Origin: an uncultured bacterium
Lineage (GTDB): Bacteria; Bacteroidota; Bacteroidia; Bacteroidales; Bacteroidaceae
Direction: 5' to 3'
Assembly (NCBI GenBank): GCA_905215655.1
Contig: CAJMQT010000010.1
Location: 1 to 25,960, forward strand
Length of the DNA: 25,960 nt
Program-made: the position numbers and the translations under genes
Shown here: positions 14,735 to 22,164 of the stretch, piece by piece
Layout: each line of letters begins with the position of its first letter
How positions within the stretch are numbered: position 1 is the stretch's first letter
Notes under the pieces: generated by a model
Seen by the model: only the letters and a program-made list of their open reading frames with translations
Databases searched by the model: none
Told to the model about the DNA's origin: nothing

Positions 14735-16807
14735 ATGTTCAAAACAGTTTTAAACAAGCGCGAGAGCTTCAAGTTCCGGCATTTCAGCCACAAAGGCTAC
14801 TCCCTTTTTGCCTGCTTGGGTAAGGAGGTGCTTATCGGAACACTGAGTGTTGCCGTCCTGACACACGCCAAGGCCGACGGCATAAGCACGCAAGTGGAGA
14901 AAGCCGACAGCACTCTGAGAGCCGGACGAGAGGTCGTAATGCTTGACGGAGTCGACATCACGGCATCGCGCGCACCGCTGACAGGAGGTCAGACGGCGAG
15001 AGTTGTAACTGTACTGAGCCGCGACGAGATAGCCGCCGCGCCGGTACAAAGTGTCAATGATTTTCTCAAATACGCCGTAGGCGTGGATGTCAGACAGCGC
15101 GGACCGATAGGAGCGCAGACCGACATCAGTATCCGCGGAGGTACGAGCGAGCACATCACAATCCTTCTTAACGGCATAAACATCTGCGATCCGCAGACCG
15201 GTCATAACGCCTTCGACCTGCCGGTGGACGTCAGCGAGATAGAAAGGATTGAGATAACAGAGGGTCCTGCCGGGCGTGTTTATGGTACCTCGTCACTTGT
15301 CGGGGCGATAAACATCGTTACGAAACCTGCCGAAGAGAGTGGGGGAGACGTCCGCATGGAGGGCGGTTCGTTCGGATACGCAGCCGGCGGAGCACGTCTG
15401 AGCCTGTCAAAGGGCAGATGGAGCAATCAGATCAGCGGCGGATATACGCGCAGCGACGGCTGGATGCGCAGCAAGACAGGACATCTCAACGCCGATTACG
15501 AGGGCGGACGAGCCTTCTATCAAGGCAGTTTCGATGATGAGAGCATACGTGTGTCATGGCACGCCGGCGTAAGCAGCAAGGGCTGGGGCAGCAATACGTT
15601 TTACAGCACCAAGTCGGATGAGCAGTACGAGCACACCACCAAATATTTCACCGCCGTCCGTGCGGAGACCAAGAAGGGCAGGTTCCACCTTCAACCGTCT
15701 ATATATTGGAACCGTTTTCAAGACCGTTACGAATTTTTCAGAGGGGCGACGGACAGGTCGCCGTTCAACTATCACCGCACCGATGTGTTCGGATTGAACC
15801 TTAACAGCTGGTTCGACTGGCTGTTGGGACGCACCGCTTTCGGCGCCGAATACCGCAACGAGGATCTTATCAGCGGTAATCTGGGCGAGCCGTTGGACTC
15901 TCCCGTCCACATCCACGGCACCGACCGCGACTATACTCACGGTCTTAACCGAAGCAACCTGAGCGTCTTTCTCGAACACAACGTCCTTCTAAGACGGTTC
16001 ACATTGTCGGCAGGTTTCACGGCGGTGAAGAACACTTGGAACGAAATGCCTTTCAAGGTGTACCCCGGAATAGATGTAAGTTATCGTATCGGGACCTGCT
16101 GGAAGATCTTCGCATCTTACAACATGTCGCTCCGTATGCCGTCGTTCACCGAGCTTTACTACTCCGTCGACGGGCATAAGGCTGACAAATACCTAAAACC
16201 GGAGGAGATGAGCGCCGTTGAGGGAGGTGTAAAATATGCGTCGAACGTGCTTAATGCCACCCTTGCCGTCTATCACCGACGCGGCAAGAACATGATCGAC
16301 TGGCTCTTGGACACGTCGCTCGGCGATGCGGCGGAGTGGACTTCGGTTAATCATACAAAGATAAATTCTACGGGATTTGAGGCGTCTGCCGCCATCGATT
16401 TCACTGCGTTGCTGCCTCGTCAGCACTTCCTGCGGTCGTTGAACGTTGCTTACAGTTACATCGATCAGAGCCAGCGGCGCGAAGAAGGCATACAATCGCT
16501 CTACGCCTTGGAGTACCTCCGGCATAAATTTGTTGCCGGACTGAAACTCCGTCTGTTCTCCTGCATGAATATGAACGTCAACTACCGCTACCAATATCGC
16601 GTCGGTTCATACACCGATACCGAGGGCGTGGCGTGCCGATACAAGCCGTACTCGCTCGTTGACGCCCGTCTGTCGTGGGACAAAATGCGGTACAGCGTGT
16701 ATTTAGAGGCAAACAATCTCTTTGACACCGACTACGTAGACTATGGCAACGTGCGCCAACCGGGCACGTGGGTGATGGTCGGTGCGAAGTGGAATTTTGT
16801 ATTTTAG
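14735..16807 (+). CDS. TonB-dependent outer-membrane receptor, BtuB-like
   Basis: 690 aa from ATG 14735. An unusually long N-terminal export region (about 46 residues, with FKFRHFSHKGYSLFACLGKE before the hydrophobic core) precedes the mature protein. A plug domain at about 65-185 has VNDFLKYAVGVDVRQRG, DISIRGGTSEHITILLNG and EIERIEITEGPAGRVYG. The rest is a 22-strand-type barrel ending in WVMVGAKWNFVF with the terminal Phe expected for BAM recognition. Plug and barrel resemble the BtuB/CirA group, but no B12 genes or riboswitch are adjacent, so the ligand is unknown. The upstream in-frame extension to 14696 overlaps the leader hairpin and is rejected. Its TAG stop lies inside an octamer repeat. 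It depends on the TonB system, such as the one encoded at 1548-4555. Confidence 0.88.
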   Translation: MFKTVLNKRESFKFRHFSHKGYSLFACLGKEVLIGTLSVAVLTHAKADGISTQVEKADSTLRAGREVVMLDGVDITASRAPLTGGQTARVVTVLSRDEIAAAPVQSVNDFLKYAVGVDVRQRGPIGAQTDISIRGGTSEHITILLNGINICDPQTGHNAFDLPVDVSEIERIEITEGPAGRVYGTSSLVGAINIVTKPAEESGGDVRMEGGSFGYAAGGARLSLSKGRWSNQISGGYTRSDGWMRSKTGHLNADYEGGRAFYQGSFDDESIRVSWHAGVSSKGWGSNTFYSTKSDEQYEHTTKYFTAVRAETKKGRFHLQPSIYWNRFQDRYEFFRGATDRSPFNYHRTDVFGLNLNSWFDWLLGRTAFGAEYRNEDLISGNLGEPLDSPVHIHGTDRDYTHGLNRSNLSVFLEHNVLLRRFTLSAGFTAVKNTWNEMPFKVYPGIDVSYRIGTCWKIFASYNMSLRMPSFTELYYSVDGHKADKYLKPEEMSAVEGGVKYASNVLNATLAVYHRRGKNMIDWLLDTSLGDAAEWTSVNHTKINSTGFEASAAIDFTALLPRQHFLRSLNVAYSYIDQSQRREEGIQSLYALEYLRHKFVAGLKLRLFSCMNMNVNYRYQYRVGSYTDTEGVACRYKPYSLVDARLSWDKMRYSVYLEANNLFDTDYVDYGNVRQPGTWVMVGAKWNFVF

Positions 16808-16944
16808 GAGTTTAGGAGTATAGAATTTTAAGGAGTACAAGAGTTTAGAAGTACAGAAGTACAGACAATAGCGTTGTCGCTATATTTCCTTCAAAGCATT
16901 TGTCTGAACTTCTGTACTTCTAAACTCCTGTACTCCTTAAAATT
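16803..16944. repeat. Inverted octamer array between convergent genes
   Basis: Arms 16824-16866 and 16902-16944 are complementary at 41 of 43 positions. The left side reads mainly as octamers such as TTTAGGAG, TACAAGAG, TTTAGAAG and TACAGAAG, with one 9-base unit. The loop contains a 6-bp ATAGCG/CGCTAT hairpin. The receptor stop codon (16805-16807) is inside the first octamer, and the right arm overlaps the radical SAM stop (16943-16945). It probably works as a bidirectional terminator. Confidence 0.85.
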
Positions 16945-17722
16945 AATACGATGCCGAGCATGCTATTCCCGCTGCGATAACGCGGTCGCGGATGGCGTCG
17001 AGCACCTCGGGCGATGCCTTCAACAGGTCGTGGTCGGGTGTCTCACGGTCAATCGTATAAATCATCACCTGATGCGGACGGATGTCCTTCACCGCTTCCA
17101 GCCACGGCGTGACGTACTTTTCCGACGTGTTGTCTACATCCTCACCGCCAATCTTTCCGCGCATAAACATTGTCTGAATAATCAGATGACCGTTGAAAGA
17201 CTTCATCACCTCTATGATTTTCCGCACGTCGTAATTTCCGCTTACGGGGCGGTCCACCTTATTTATATAGTCGGCGTCGACCGTGTCGAGTTTCAGAATA
17301 TTATTGTCCACGCGCATCAAAGCGGCGTGAACTTCGGGTCGGTCGGCAAGCGTCGTGTTGCTCAACACAGACACTTTTGCCTGCGGACAGTACTCGTCGC
17401 GCAGCCGGATGGTGTCGTCTATTATCTCGGCAAAGTGCGGGTGTGCCGTAGGCTCGCCGTTACCTGCAAACGTCAGCACGTCAGGCAGCCTGCCGTCCGT
17501 CTTCATCCGTATCAGCGTATCTTCCAAGGCGCGCGCCACCTCCTCGCGTGTGGGTCTTTTGCTCTTCGGACGTCGGTCGGCGTTGAAGCCGCATTCACAG
17601 TAAATACAGTCGAAAGTGCATACCTTGCCGTCCGCCGGCATAAGGTTTATTCCGAGCGAGACGCCGAGGCGCCGGCTGTGTATGGGACCGAAAATCGGTG
17701 CGGGATATATCACTGTGCTCAT
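16943..17722 (-). CDS. Radical SAM protein
   Basis: 259 aa. The cluster-binding motif is CTFDCIYC (Cys35, Cys39, Cys42, spacing CxxxCxxC), followed by the glycine-rich FAGNGEPTAHP segment that contacts SAM. The N-terminal IFGPIHSRRLGVSLGINL is typical of the COG0731-like group related to wyosine-type tRNA modification and organic radical activating enzymes. No C-terminal accessory domain or extra Cys cluster is evident, so the substrate is unknown. A candidate reverse-strand -7 box (TATTTTTG on that strand, 17757-17764) is 35 bases upstream. It converges with the receptor gene across the inverted array. Confidence 0.85.
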   Translation of the reverse strand: MSTVIYPAPIFGPIHSRRLGVSLGINLMPADGKVCTFDCIYCECGFNADRRPKSKRPTREEVARALEDTLIRMKTDGRLPDVLTFAGNGEPTAHPHFAEIIDDTIRLRDEYCPQAKVSVLSNTTLADRPEVHAALMRVDNNILKLDTVDADYINKVDRPVSGNYDVRKIIEVMKSFNGHLIIQTMFMRGKIGGEDVDNTSEKYVTPWLEAVKDIRPHQVMIYTIDRETPDHDLLKASPEVLDAIRDRVIAAGIACSASY

Positions 17723-17756
17723 ATTCTTATGGTTTTATTGGCAATGTTTCACACCG

Positions 17757-17764
17757 CAAAAATA
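17757..17764 (-). promoter_or_regulatory. Candidate -7 box of the radical SAM gene
   Basis: Reads TATTTTTG on the reverse strand, an exact TAnnTTTG match, but no TTTG lies 19-20 bases upstream. The start codon is 35 bases away. Confidence 0.45.
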
Positions 17765-17977
17765 CGAATAATGCGCCGAAACATGTCTAACTTTGCTGCC
17801 CATTATTGCCGCTCGTGGTTAACGAGTGTTAAACGAAGAGCCGCAAAAATATTGTTTGGCACTTGTGCAAAAACAAGTTCTGAAACGCGCGTTTGCACCG
17901 AAGAAAATCCATGTTTGCGACAAAGGAAATCCCTGTTTATAACCCGTTGATATACAACGGTTTGCGAATAGCATTCC

Positions 17978-18065
17978 AAAAGGCAGCCTTTTAGGCTCTA
18001 AAAGACCGCCTTTTGCACGCTAAAATACCGTCTTTTACAATGCAAAAGCTTACCTTTTGGAAAAC
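17978..18065. repeat. Four-unit array of 22-nt tandem repeats
   Basis: Units begin at 17978, 18000, 18022 and 18044, strictly 22 bases apart, with the same core as the array at 7454-7585 (unit 2 starts AAAAGACCGCCTTTTGCA). It lies in the 550-base gap between the radical SAM and Fic genes. The gap also holds CATGTTTGC at 17910-17918 and 18160-18168, each preceded by GCACC and GAA-containing sequence. No gene is visible in the gap. Confidence 0.75.
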
Positions 18066-18274
18066 GGTTGATAGCCAACCTGTCATGAAGGGCTGAAAAC
18101 ATACTTATCAAAGTGGTGAGGTAGCGCCTGAAAACGCCTTCTGCACCACGCCCGAAAGTCATGTTTGCAACGTCAGACAATCATGTTCGAAAAAATTAAA
18201 TGTCGGCGGCTTATAGTGAATAAAATTTATTGTTCAACCCTCGTTTGCTTATTTATACGGTTATAAGGTTACAA

Positions 18275-19309
18275 CTAAAAATAGGTTTTTACCGCAAATA
18301 GAAATTGGTCAATAAATATCCGCTTGAACGCGGCAATATTGTTCTGCTCATAGAACATCAACATAGCCTTTTTGTAATCTATTGAATTGACACTTCTGAA
18401 TGATATGGGGCAGTGACCGTATGCTATCATTATGCCGTTGCTTATGATACGTGCCGTGCGCTTGTTCCCGTCGGTGAAAGCCTGTATGTATGAAAGGAGC
18501 ACAAGTGCCAGCAACGCTTTTTCAAAAACTTCGCTCTTGCCATTGATAAGCAAACAACTGTCTTCAACGGCTTCCCTGATTTGAAACTCGTTGTCAAGCG
18601 GCTGGTAATTTGTCCCGGTAATGCCGACTCTGCGGTGACGGATCTTACGTTCCAGCCCAAGTTCTTTGGTGAGCAGGGCGTGGATTTCTTCTATTCGTCC
18701 CAACGATATTTCTTTCAGGTAATCCGGTTCGTCAAGGATAAAGTCAAGAGCGTCCTTATGGTTGAGCAGCATGACGGCTTCCTCTTTGGTCTTGCCGCTG
18801 GCTGTCTGTTTTTCTTTTAACAGGCGTTCTGTTTCAAGCAGCGAATAGGTGTTGCCTTCTATCTGTGATGACTTCCACGACAGGTCGATGCCTAACCGCT
18901 CCATTTCCTTGCGATATTCCAAGTCTGTCATTTCTGACAGGTGCTGACGAAATATTGACTGAGCATCATGCAATATCGCCAGCTCGTCATCTGTAAACAG
19001 ACGTACATTTGGTAATATTCCGCGTATAAGGTCAAAGTTAAAACTTTCCTGAACTGTGCGCTCGTCTATGTCTTTATTAAAATAGGTGTCAAGATTGAGT
19101 GGCATTGTCAAATGAGCCTGCGGAGTGAGCCTGTATCTGGTGGCAGGACCCCTGCCGACAACTTCAATATGCCCTTTCCTCACGCAGTCTGCAATTATAC
19201 GCTTTAAGGTACGTTCACCGATTTCTGATGTCAATTCGCTGGCGATATCCGTCCGTTTGGAGAGCGGATGATAATGTAGATATTGCAATATTTCAATCTC
19301 TGTTGTCAT
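18275..19309 (-). CDS. Fic-domain protein with N-terminal winged helix, divergent active site
   Basis: 344 aa from ATG at 19309 (an upstream TTG at 19333 would add eight residues). Residues about 1-65 look like a winged helix (ILQYLHYHPLSKRTDIASEL, then a TLKRIIADCVRKGHI recognition region). The Fic fold follows, with an inhibitory-helix motif SSQIEGN (S147, E151, G152). The active-site loop reads IQAFTDGNKRTAR. Fic enzymes normally have HxFx(D/E)GN(G/K)R, with His as the base that activates the target hydroxyl for AMPylation. Here that position is Gln276 (codon CAG), while Phe, Asp, Gly, Asn, Lys and Arg are kept. ATP binding may persist with altered or lost transfer. Three copies of a 10-base motif lie in the upstream region. 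Confidence 0.85.
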   Translation of the reverse strand: MTTEIEILQYLHYHPLSKRTDIASELTSEIGERTLKRIIADCVRKGHIEVVGRGPATRYRLTPQAHLTMPLNLDTYFNKDIDERTVQESFNFDLIRGILPNVRLFTDDELAILHDAQSIFRQHLSEMTDLEYRKEMERLGIDLSWKSSQIEGNTYSLLETERLLKEKQTASGKTKEEAVMLLNHKDALDFILDEPDYLKEISLGRIEEIHALLTKELGLERKIRHRRVGITGTNYQPLDNEFQIREAVEDSCLLINGKSEVFEKALLALVLLSYIQAFTDGNKRTARIISNGIMIAYGHCPISFRSVNSIDYKKAMLMFYEQNNIAAFKRIFIDQFLFAVKTYF

Positions 19310-19323
19310 GTCGATAATTCTTA

Positions 19324-19408
19324 ATCGGGACAAATATACCGCTTTTTCATCGAATTTCGGGTCTGGTTGTCCCGATTTGTTCGTTTATTTGTCTTCGTTT
19401 GTCCCGAT
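19324..19408 (-). promoter_or_regulatory. Promoter and putative operator repeats of the Fic gene
   Basis: The reverse strand has TATATTTG (19331-19338), a -7 match 22 bases before the ATG. The 10-base motif ATCGGGACAA occurs three times: inverted at 19324-19333, overlapping the -7 box, and twice in the other orientation at 19367-19376 and 19399-19408. The latter two are 32 bases apart, about three helical turns. This suits autoregulation by the winged helix of the gene product. Confidence 0.5.
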
Positions 19409-19558
19409 TAGAGAATTTATGGCAAAGTGTGAAGAAAATTCCGCTTTCCTTTGCGTTACCTTATTTTTTCCTTGATACCGTTTGGCTGCATAAACTTTTA
19501 TATTAGGCCATTCAGCGCATTTCCGTCCCTTTTATGCCGCAATTCCTGAGATTTTTAG

Positions 19559-19566
19559 TAATTTTG
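19559..19566 (+). promoter_or_regulatory. -7 box of the candidate small RNA
   Basis: TAATTTTG exactly fits TAnnTTTG and precedes the structured region by about seven bases. No clear -33 box was found. Confidence 0.45.
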
Positions 19567-19571
19567 CCATT

Positions 19572-19721
19572 GATAACTGCCGTCGGCGGGCGGCGGAAAT
19601 CATTTTCGTGGAAACCAAGACGTTTGCTATTCGGTCATGCACATTGAAACCTAGGAAATTTCAAGAAAACCATAAGAACCGGCAGAAAGTGGACGTCCGC
19701 ATATATGTGCGGGCGTTTTTT
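19572..19721 (+). ncRNA. Candidate structured small RNA, about 150 nt
   Basis: Bounded by a -7 box (19559-19566) and a strong intrinsic terminator at 19694-19721 (an 8-bp stem with loop TATATG, then six Ts). A 5'/3' closing stem CTGCCG/CGGCAG joins 19577-19582 to 19680-19685. A 6-bp TTGAAA/TTTCAA hairpin sits inside. If transcription continues, two further nested stems form around the terminator: 19650-19658 with 19737-19745 (CCTAGGAAA) and 19672-19679 with 19725-19732 (ATAAGAAC). There is no convincing reading frame. A promoter-closing stem-terminator layout is typical of independent sRNAs such as 6S, but I cannot assign it to a known family. It could also be an attenuator for the glycosyltransferase gene 130 bases downstream. 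Confidence 0.5.
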
Positions 19722-19851
19722 GTCGTTCTTATCAGCTTTCCTAGGGCTGCAATGTGGACAAAATTCGTCCGCATAATTGTATCCCGGGGAGTAATAAGAC
19801 CATGGCATTCGCATTATTAAGTATTTGTTTGACAACTTAAAATGTGAGAAT

Positions 19852-20616
19852 ATGACAAAGCAACCGACAAAAGACCATTGTCCGCATACAGCTCTGAATG
19901 TGCGGAAAGTATTTGTTTTACACGTGCGTAAAGGCTATGAGAAGCGCGGACAGCACATTGAACGCATGCTCGGAAAGATGGGCGTCCCCTTTGAATACAT
20001 CCTCGACGGAGACGTCTGCGACCTTACGGATGATGTCCTTGACAGATATTTCCGTGGTGAAATGATGAAGGGACAATACCCTTTCACCTCCTGTTCGTAC
20101 AAACATCTGCTGGCATATAAGGAGATTGAGGACCGCGATATAGACGGTGCGCTCATTCTGGAAGATGATATTTTTCTGAAAAAAGACTTCATCAGGATAT
20201 TCAACAAGAGTATGGACGAAGTGAGAAAATACAGCGATGAGCACCCCGGACCCGTGATAATTTCATACGAGGATACGCGTCTCAGGTTCATACCGAGAAG
20301 CAAGCGTAAAAAGAACACTGTGATATATAAAGCTGACCGCGACCGCATGACGGGCGCGTTTTATATAAACAGGGCGGCAAGGCTCTTGACGGAATATGCG
20401 GAGACTCACAAATTCGACCTGCCTATCGACCTTATGCACTGCAAACTGCTGAGAGACGGACGCCTGACGTACTTCTGGTGTCATCCAACCGTCGCCACGC
20501 AGGGCAGCCATACCGGGGCGTTCACATCGGCAATAAACTTTAAAAAGAATATCTTTTACCCGTTGTCATGGCAGTTGAAGCTACATTACAGAAAGTTGTT
20601 GTACTTTTTCAGATAG
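19852..20616 (+). CDS. Family 25 glycosyltransferase
   Basis: 254 aa from ATG 19852. It has the GT25 (LPS biosynthesis/procollagen galactosyltransferase-like) signature: KVFVLHVRKGYEKRGQHIERML at the nucleotide-binding N-terminus, FEYILDGD, CSYKHLLAYKEI, and the metal-binding acidic motif ILEDDIF (E104, D105, D106). It probably transfers a sugar from a nucleotide donor to a lipooligosaccharide or surface glycan on the cytoplasmic face; no signal peptide or TM is seen. It is isolated, with no other glycan genes nearby. The leader includes the structured element at 19572-19745. An upstream in-frame TTG (19825) is less likely. Confidence 0.85.
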   Translation: MTKQPTKDHCPHTALNVRKVFVLHVRKGYEKRGQHIERMLGKMGVPFEYILDGDVCDLTDDVLDRYFRGEMMKGQYPFTSCSYKHLLAYKEIEDRDIDGALILEDDIFLKKDFIRIFNKSMDEVRKYSDEHPGPVIISYEDTRLRFIPRSKRKKNTVIYKADRDRMTGAFYINRAARLLTEYAETHKFDLPIDLMHCKLLRDGRLTYFWCHPTVATQGSHTGAFTSAINFKKNIFYPLSWQLKLHYRKLLYFFR

Positions 20617-20618
20617 TG

Positions 20619-20722
20619 GAAAGATTGAAAAATTGAAAGATTGAAAAATTGAGAGGTTGAAAGATTGAAAAACACCGCCCGACCTTTTTCAATCTTACAA
20701 CCTCTCAATTTTTCAATCTTTC
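20619..20722. repeat. Inverted octamer array overlapping the MATE stop codon
   Basis: Octamers GAAAGATT, GAAAAATT and GAGAGGTT run from 20619. The stem 20635-20672 with 20685-20722 pairs at 37 of 38 positions around a 12-base loop. It starts 2 bases after the GT25 stop. Its right arm contains the last two codons and the stop of the convergent MATE gene (20713-20721). Confidence 0.85.
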
Positions 20723-22047
20723 AACGCTCTAAGCCCGTTCGCCGCTATCGGAACGGCGAGCAGGAATGACAGTATGTCCGCCCATGCCTGACACATCTGG
20801 ACGCCGAGCAGACCGAAGAAATGAGGCAGAATGACTATCAGCGGAATAAAAAACAGACCGTTGCGTGCCGACGACAGGATGTTTGCCTGCCACGGTCGGC
20901 GTATCGTTTGCATCATCATGTTCGTGTACATCACCACCGCTCCGAGCGGCAGCGTCACTATCTGCCAGCGCAGCGCCACGGTGCCGATGGCCACGACGGC
21001 GGCGTCGCGACGGAAAACGGATATCAGTTCGCTGCTGAAAATATATCCGAACGTGCCGAAAACGAGCATGAACAGTATGCCCCAACGCACTATGAGCCAA
21101 TAGCCCCGGCGCACTCTTGAATACAGTCCGGCGCCGTAACAGAAGCCGCACATCGGCTGAAAGCCTTGTCCGATGCCTATCAATGTGGCGAAGACGACAA
21201 ACAGCACGCGGCTGACAATCGACATTGCGGCTATCGCCGCGTCGCCATACACTCCGGCGGCGACGTTCAGCATGGCCACTCCGGCGCTCGCCATGCCCTG
21301 TCGTGTCAGCGACGGTGTGCCGCCGGCACATATCTCTTTGATGACCGCCGACGTGGGAGAGAAGTTCCGGAGACTTATTCCGATGTTGCCGTTCTTCCGG
21401 CTCAGTTCCAATAAAATCAGCATGCCGCCCGCCTCGCCGATGAGGGTTGACAGTCCGGCGCCCGTTATGCCCATGCCGAAACAGAAGATAAGCACCGGCG
21501 CCAGCACGACATTTATCACAGCACCTGCCACGATGCCGAGCATGGCATACGCCGCATTGCCCTGAAAGCGCATCTGGTTGTTCAGGCAGAGGGCGCCCGT
21601 CATGAACGGCGCCGCCAGCAAAACATAAGAAAGATAAGTCTTGGTGTAAGGAAGAATTGTCGCCGTAGAGCCGAGCAACAGCGACAGGGGATGCAGAAAG
21701 ACGAGACCCGACACGGCTATCAGCACGCCCGTAAGAATGGCAAGCAGAAAGCCGGTGGACGCCATCCGCCCGGCGTTGTCATGATTTTTTGCGCCTAACT
21801 CGCGCGAGATATAGTTGCCCGAGCCTTGTCCGAACATCACCCCCACGGCTTGGATTATCGACATTACAGAGAATGTAATGCCGACGGCGGCGGTTGCCTG
21901 CGTGTTGATCTGTCCCACGTAGAACGTCGTAACAAGGTTGTAAAGGCTTGTTACGAGCATACTTACGATTGCTGGTGCCGCCATCGTAAGCACCACTTTA
22001 TGAACCGGTGCGGATGTTAGGAAAGTGAAGTTGTCCCTCTTGCGCAT
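20713..22047 (-). CDS. MATE-family efflux transporter
   Basis: 444 aa with about twelve membrane segments. The N-terminal PVHKVVLTMAAPAIVSMLVTSLYNLVTTFYVGQ and the internal GQGSGNYISRELGAKNHDNAG segment are typical of MATE (NorM/DinF-type) exporters. The protein has two homologous halves, and the second contains GIGQGFQPMCGFCYGA. It probably exports drugs or metabolites in exchange for Na+ or H+; substrate unknown. It is third in a reverse-strand series after the AICAR formyltransferase and the small basic protein, but a 23-bp hairpin in its leader may separate it transcriptionally. The last two codons lie within the octamer array. Confidence 0.9.
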   Translation of the reverse strand: MRKRDNFTFLTSAPVHKVVLTMAAPAIVSMLVTSLYNLVTTFYVGQINTQATAAVGITFSVMSIIQAVGVMFGQGSGNYISRELGAKNHDNAGRMASTGFLLAILTGVLIAVSGLVFLHPLSLLLGSTATILPYTKTYLSYVLLAAPFMTGALCLNNQMRFQGNAAYAMLGIVAGAVINVVLAPVLIFCFGMGITGAGLSTLIGEAGGMLILLELSRKNGNIGISLRNFSPTSAVIKEICAGGTPSLTRQGMASAGVAMLNVAAGVYGDAAIAAMSIVSRVLFVVFATLIGIGQGFQPMCGFCYGAGLYSRVRRGYWLIVRWGILFMLVFGTFGYIFSSELISVFRRDAAVVAIGTVALRWQIVTLPLGAVVMYTNMMMQTIRRPWQANILSSARNGLFFIPLIVILPHFFGLLGVQMCQAWADILSFLLAVPIAANGLRALKD

Positions 22048-22072
22048 ATCCGAAAATGGAACTTTAAAGAAC

Positions 22073-22164
22073 TAAGAGTTAAGAATTAAGAAAAATAGAT
22101 TGTTGTTTATAGCGTCAGGGGTGTTTTTCTTAATTCTTAACTCTTAACTCTTAATTCTTAACTA
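22073..22164. repeat. Inverted heptamer array between the small ORF and MATE
   Basis: A perfect 23-bp stem joins 22073-22095 with 22124-22146, with a 28-base loop. The right side reads as heptamers TTAATTC, TTAACTC, TTAACTC, TTAATTC, TTAACTA. The last one contains the stop codon (22162-22164) of the small basic protein gene. On the reverse strand it lies in the MATE leader, 26 bases from the MATE start. Confidence 0.8.

Noticed and set aside
16874..17950. Forward open frame of 358 codons across the radical SAM gene
   Set aside because: Starts in the inverted repeat, runs opposite the CxxxCxxC radical SAM gene and has no coherent motifs.
19608..19820. 70-codon forward open frame before the glycosyltransferase
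   Set aside because: GTG start, runs through the terminator hairpin and nested stems; the RNA structure explains the region better.
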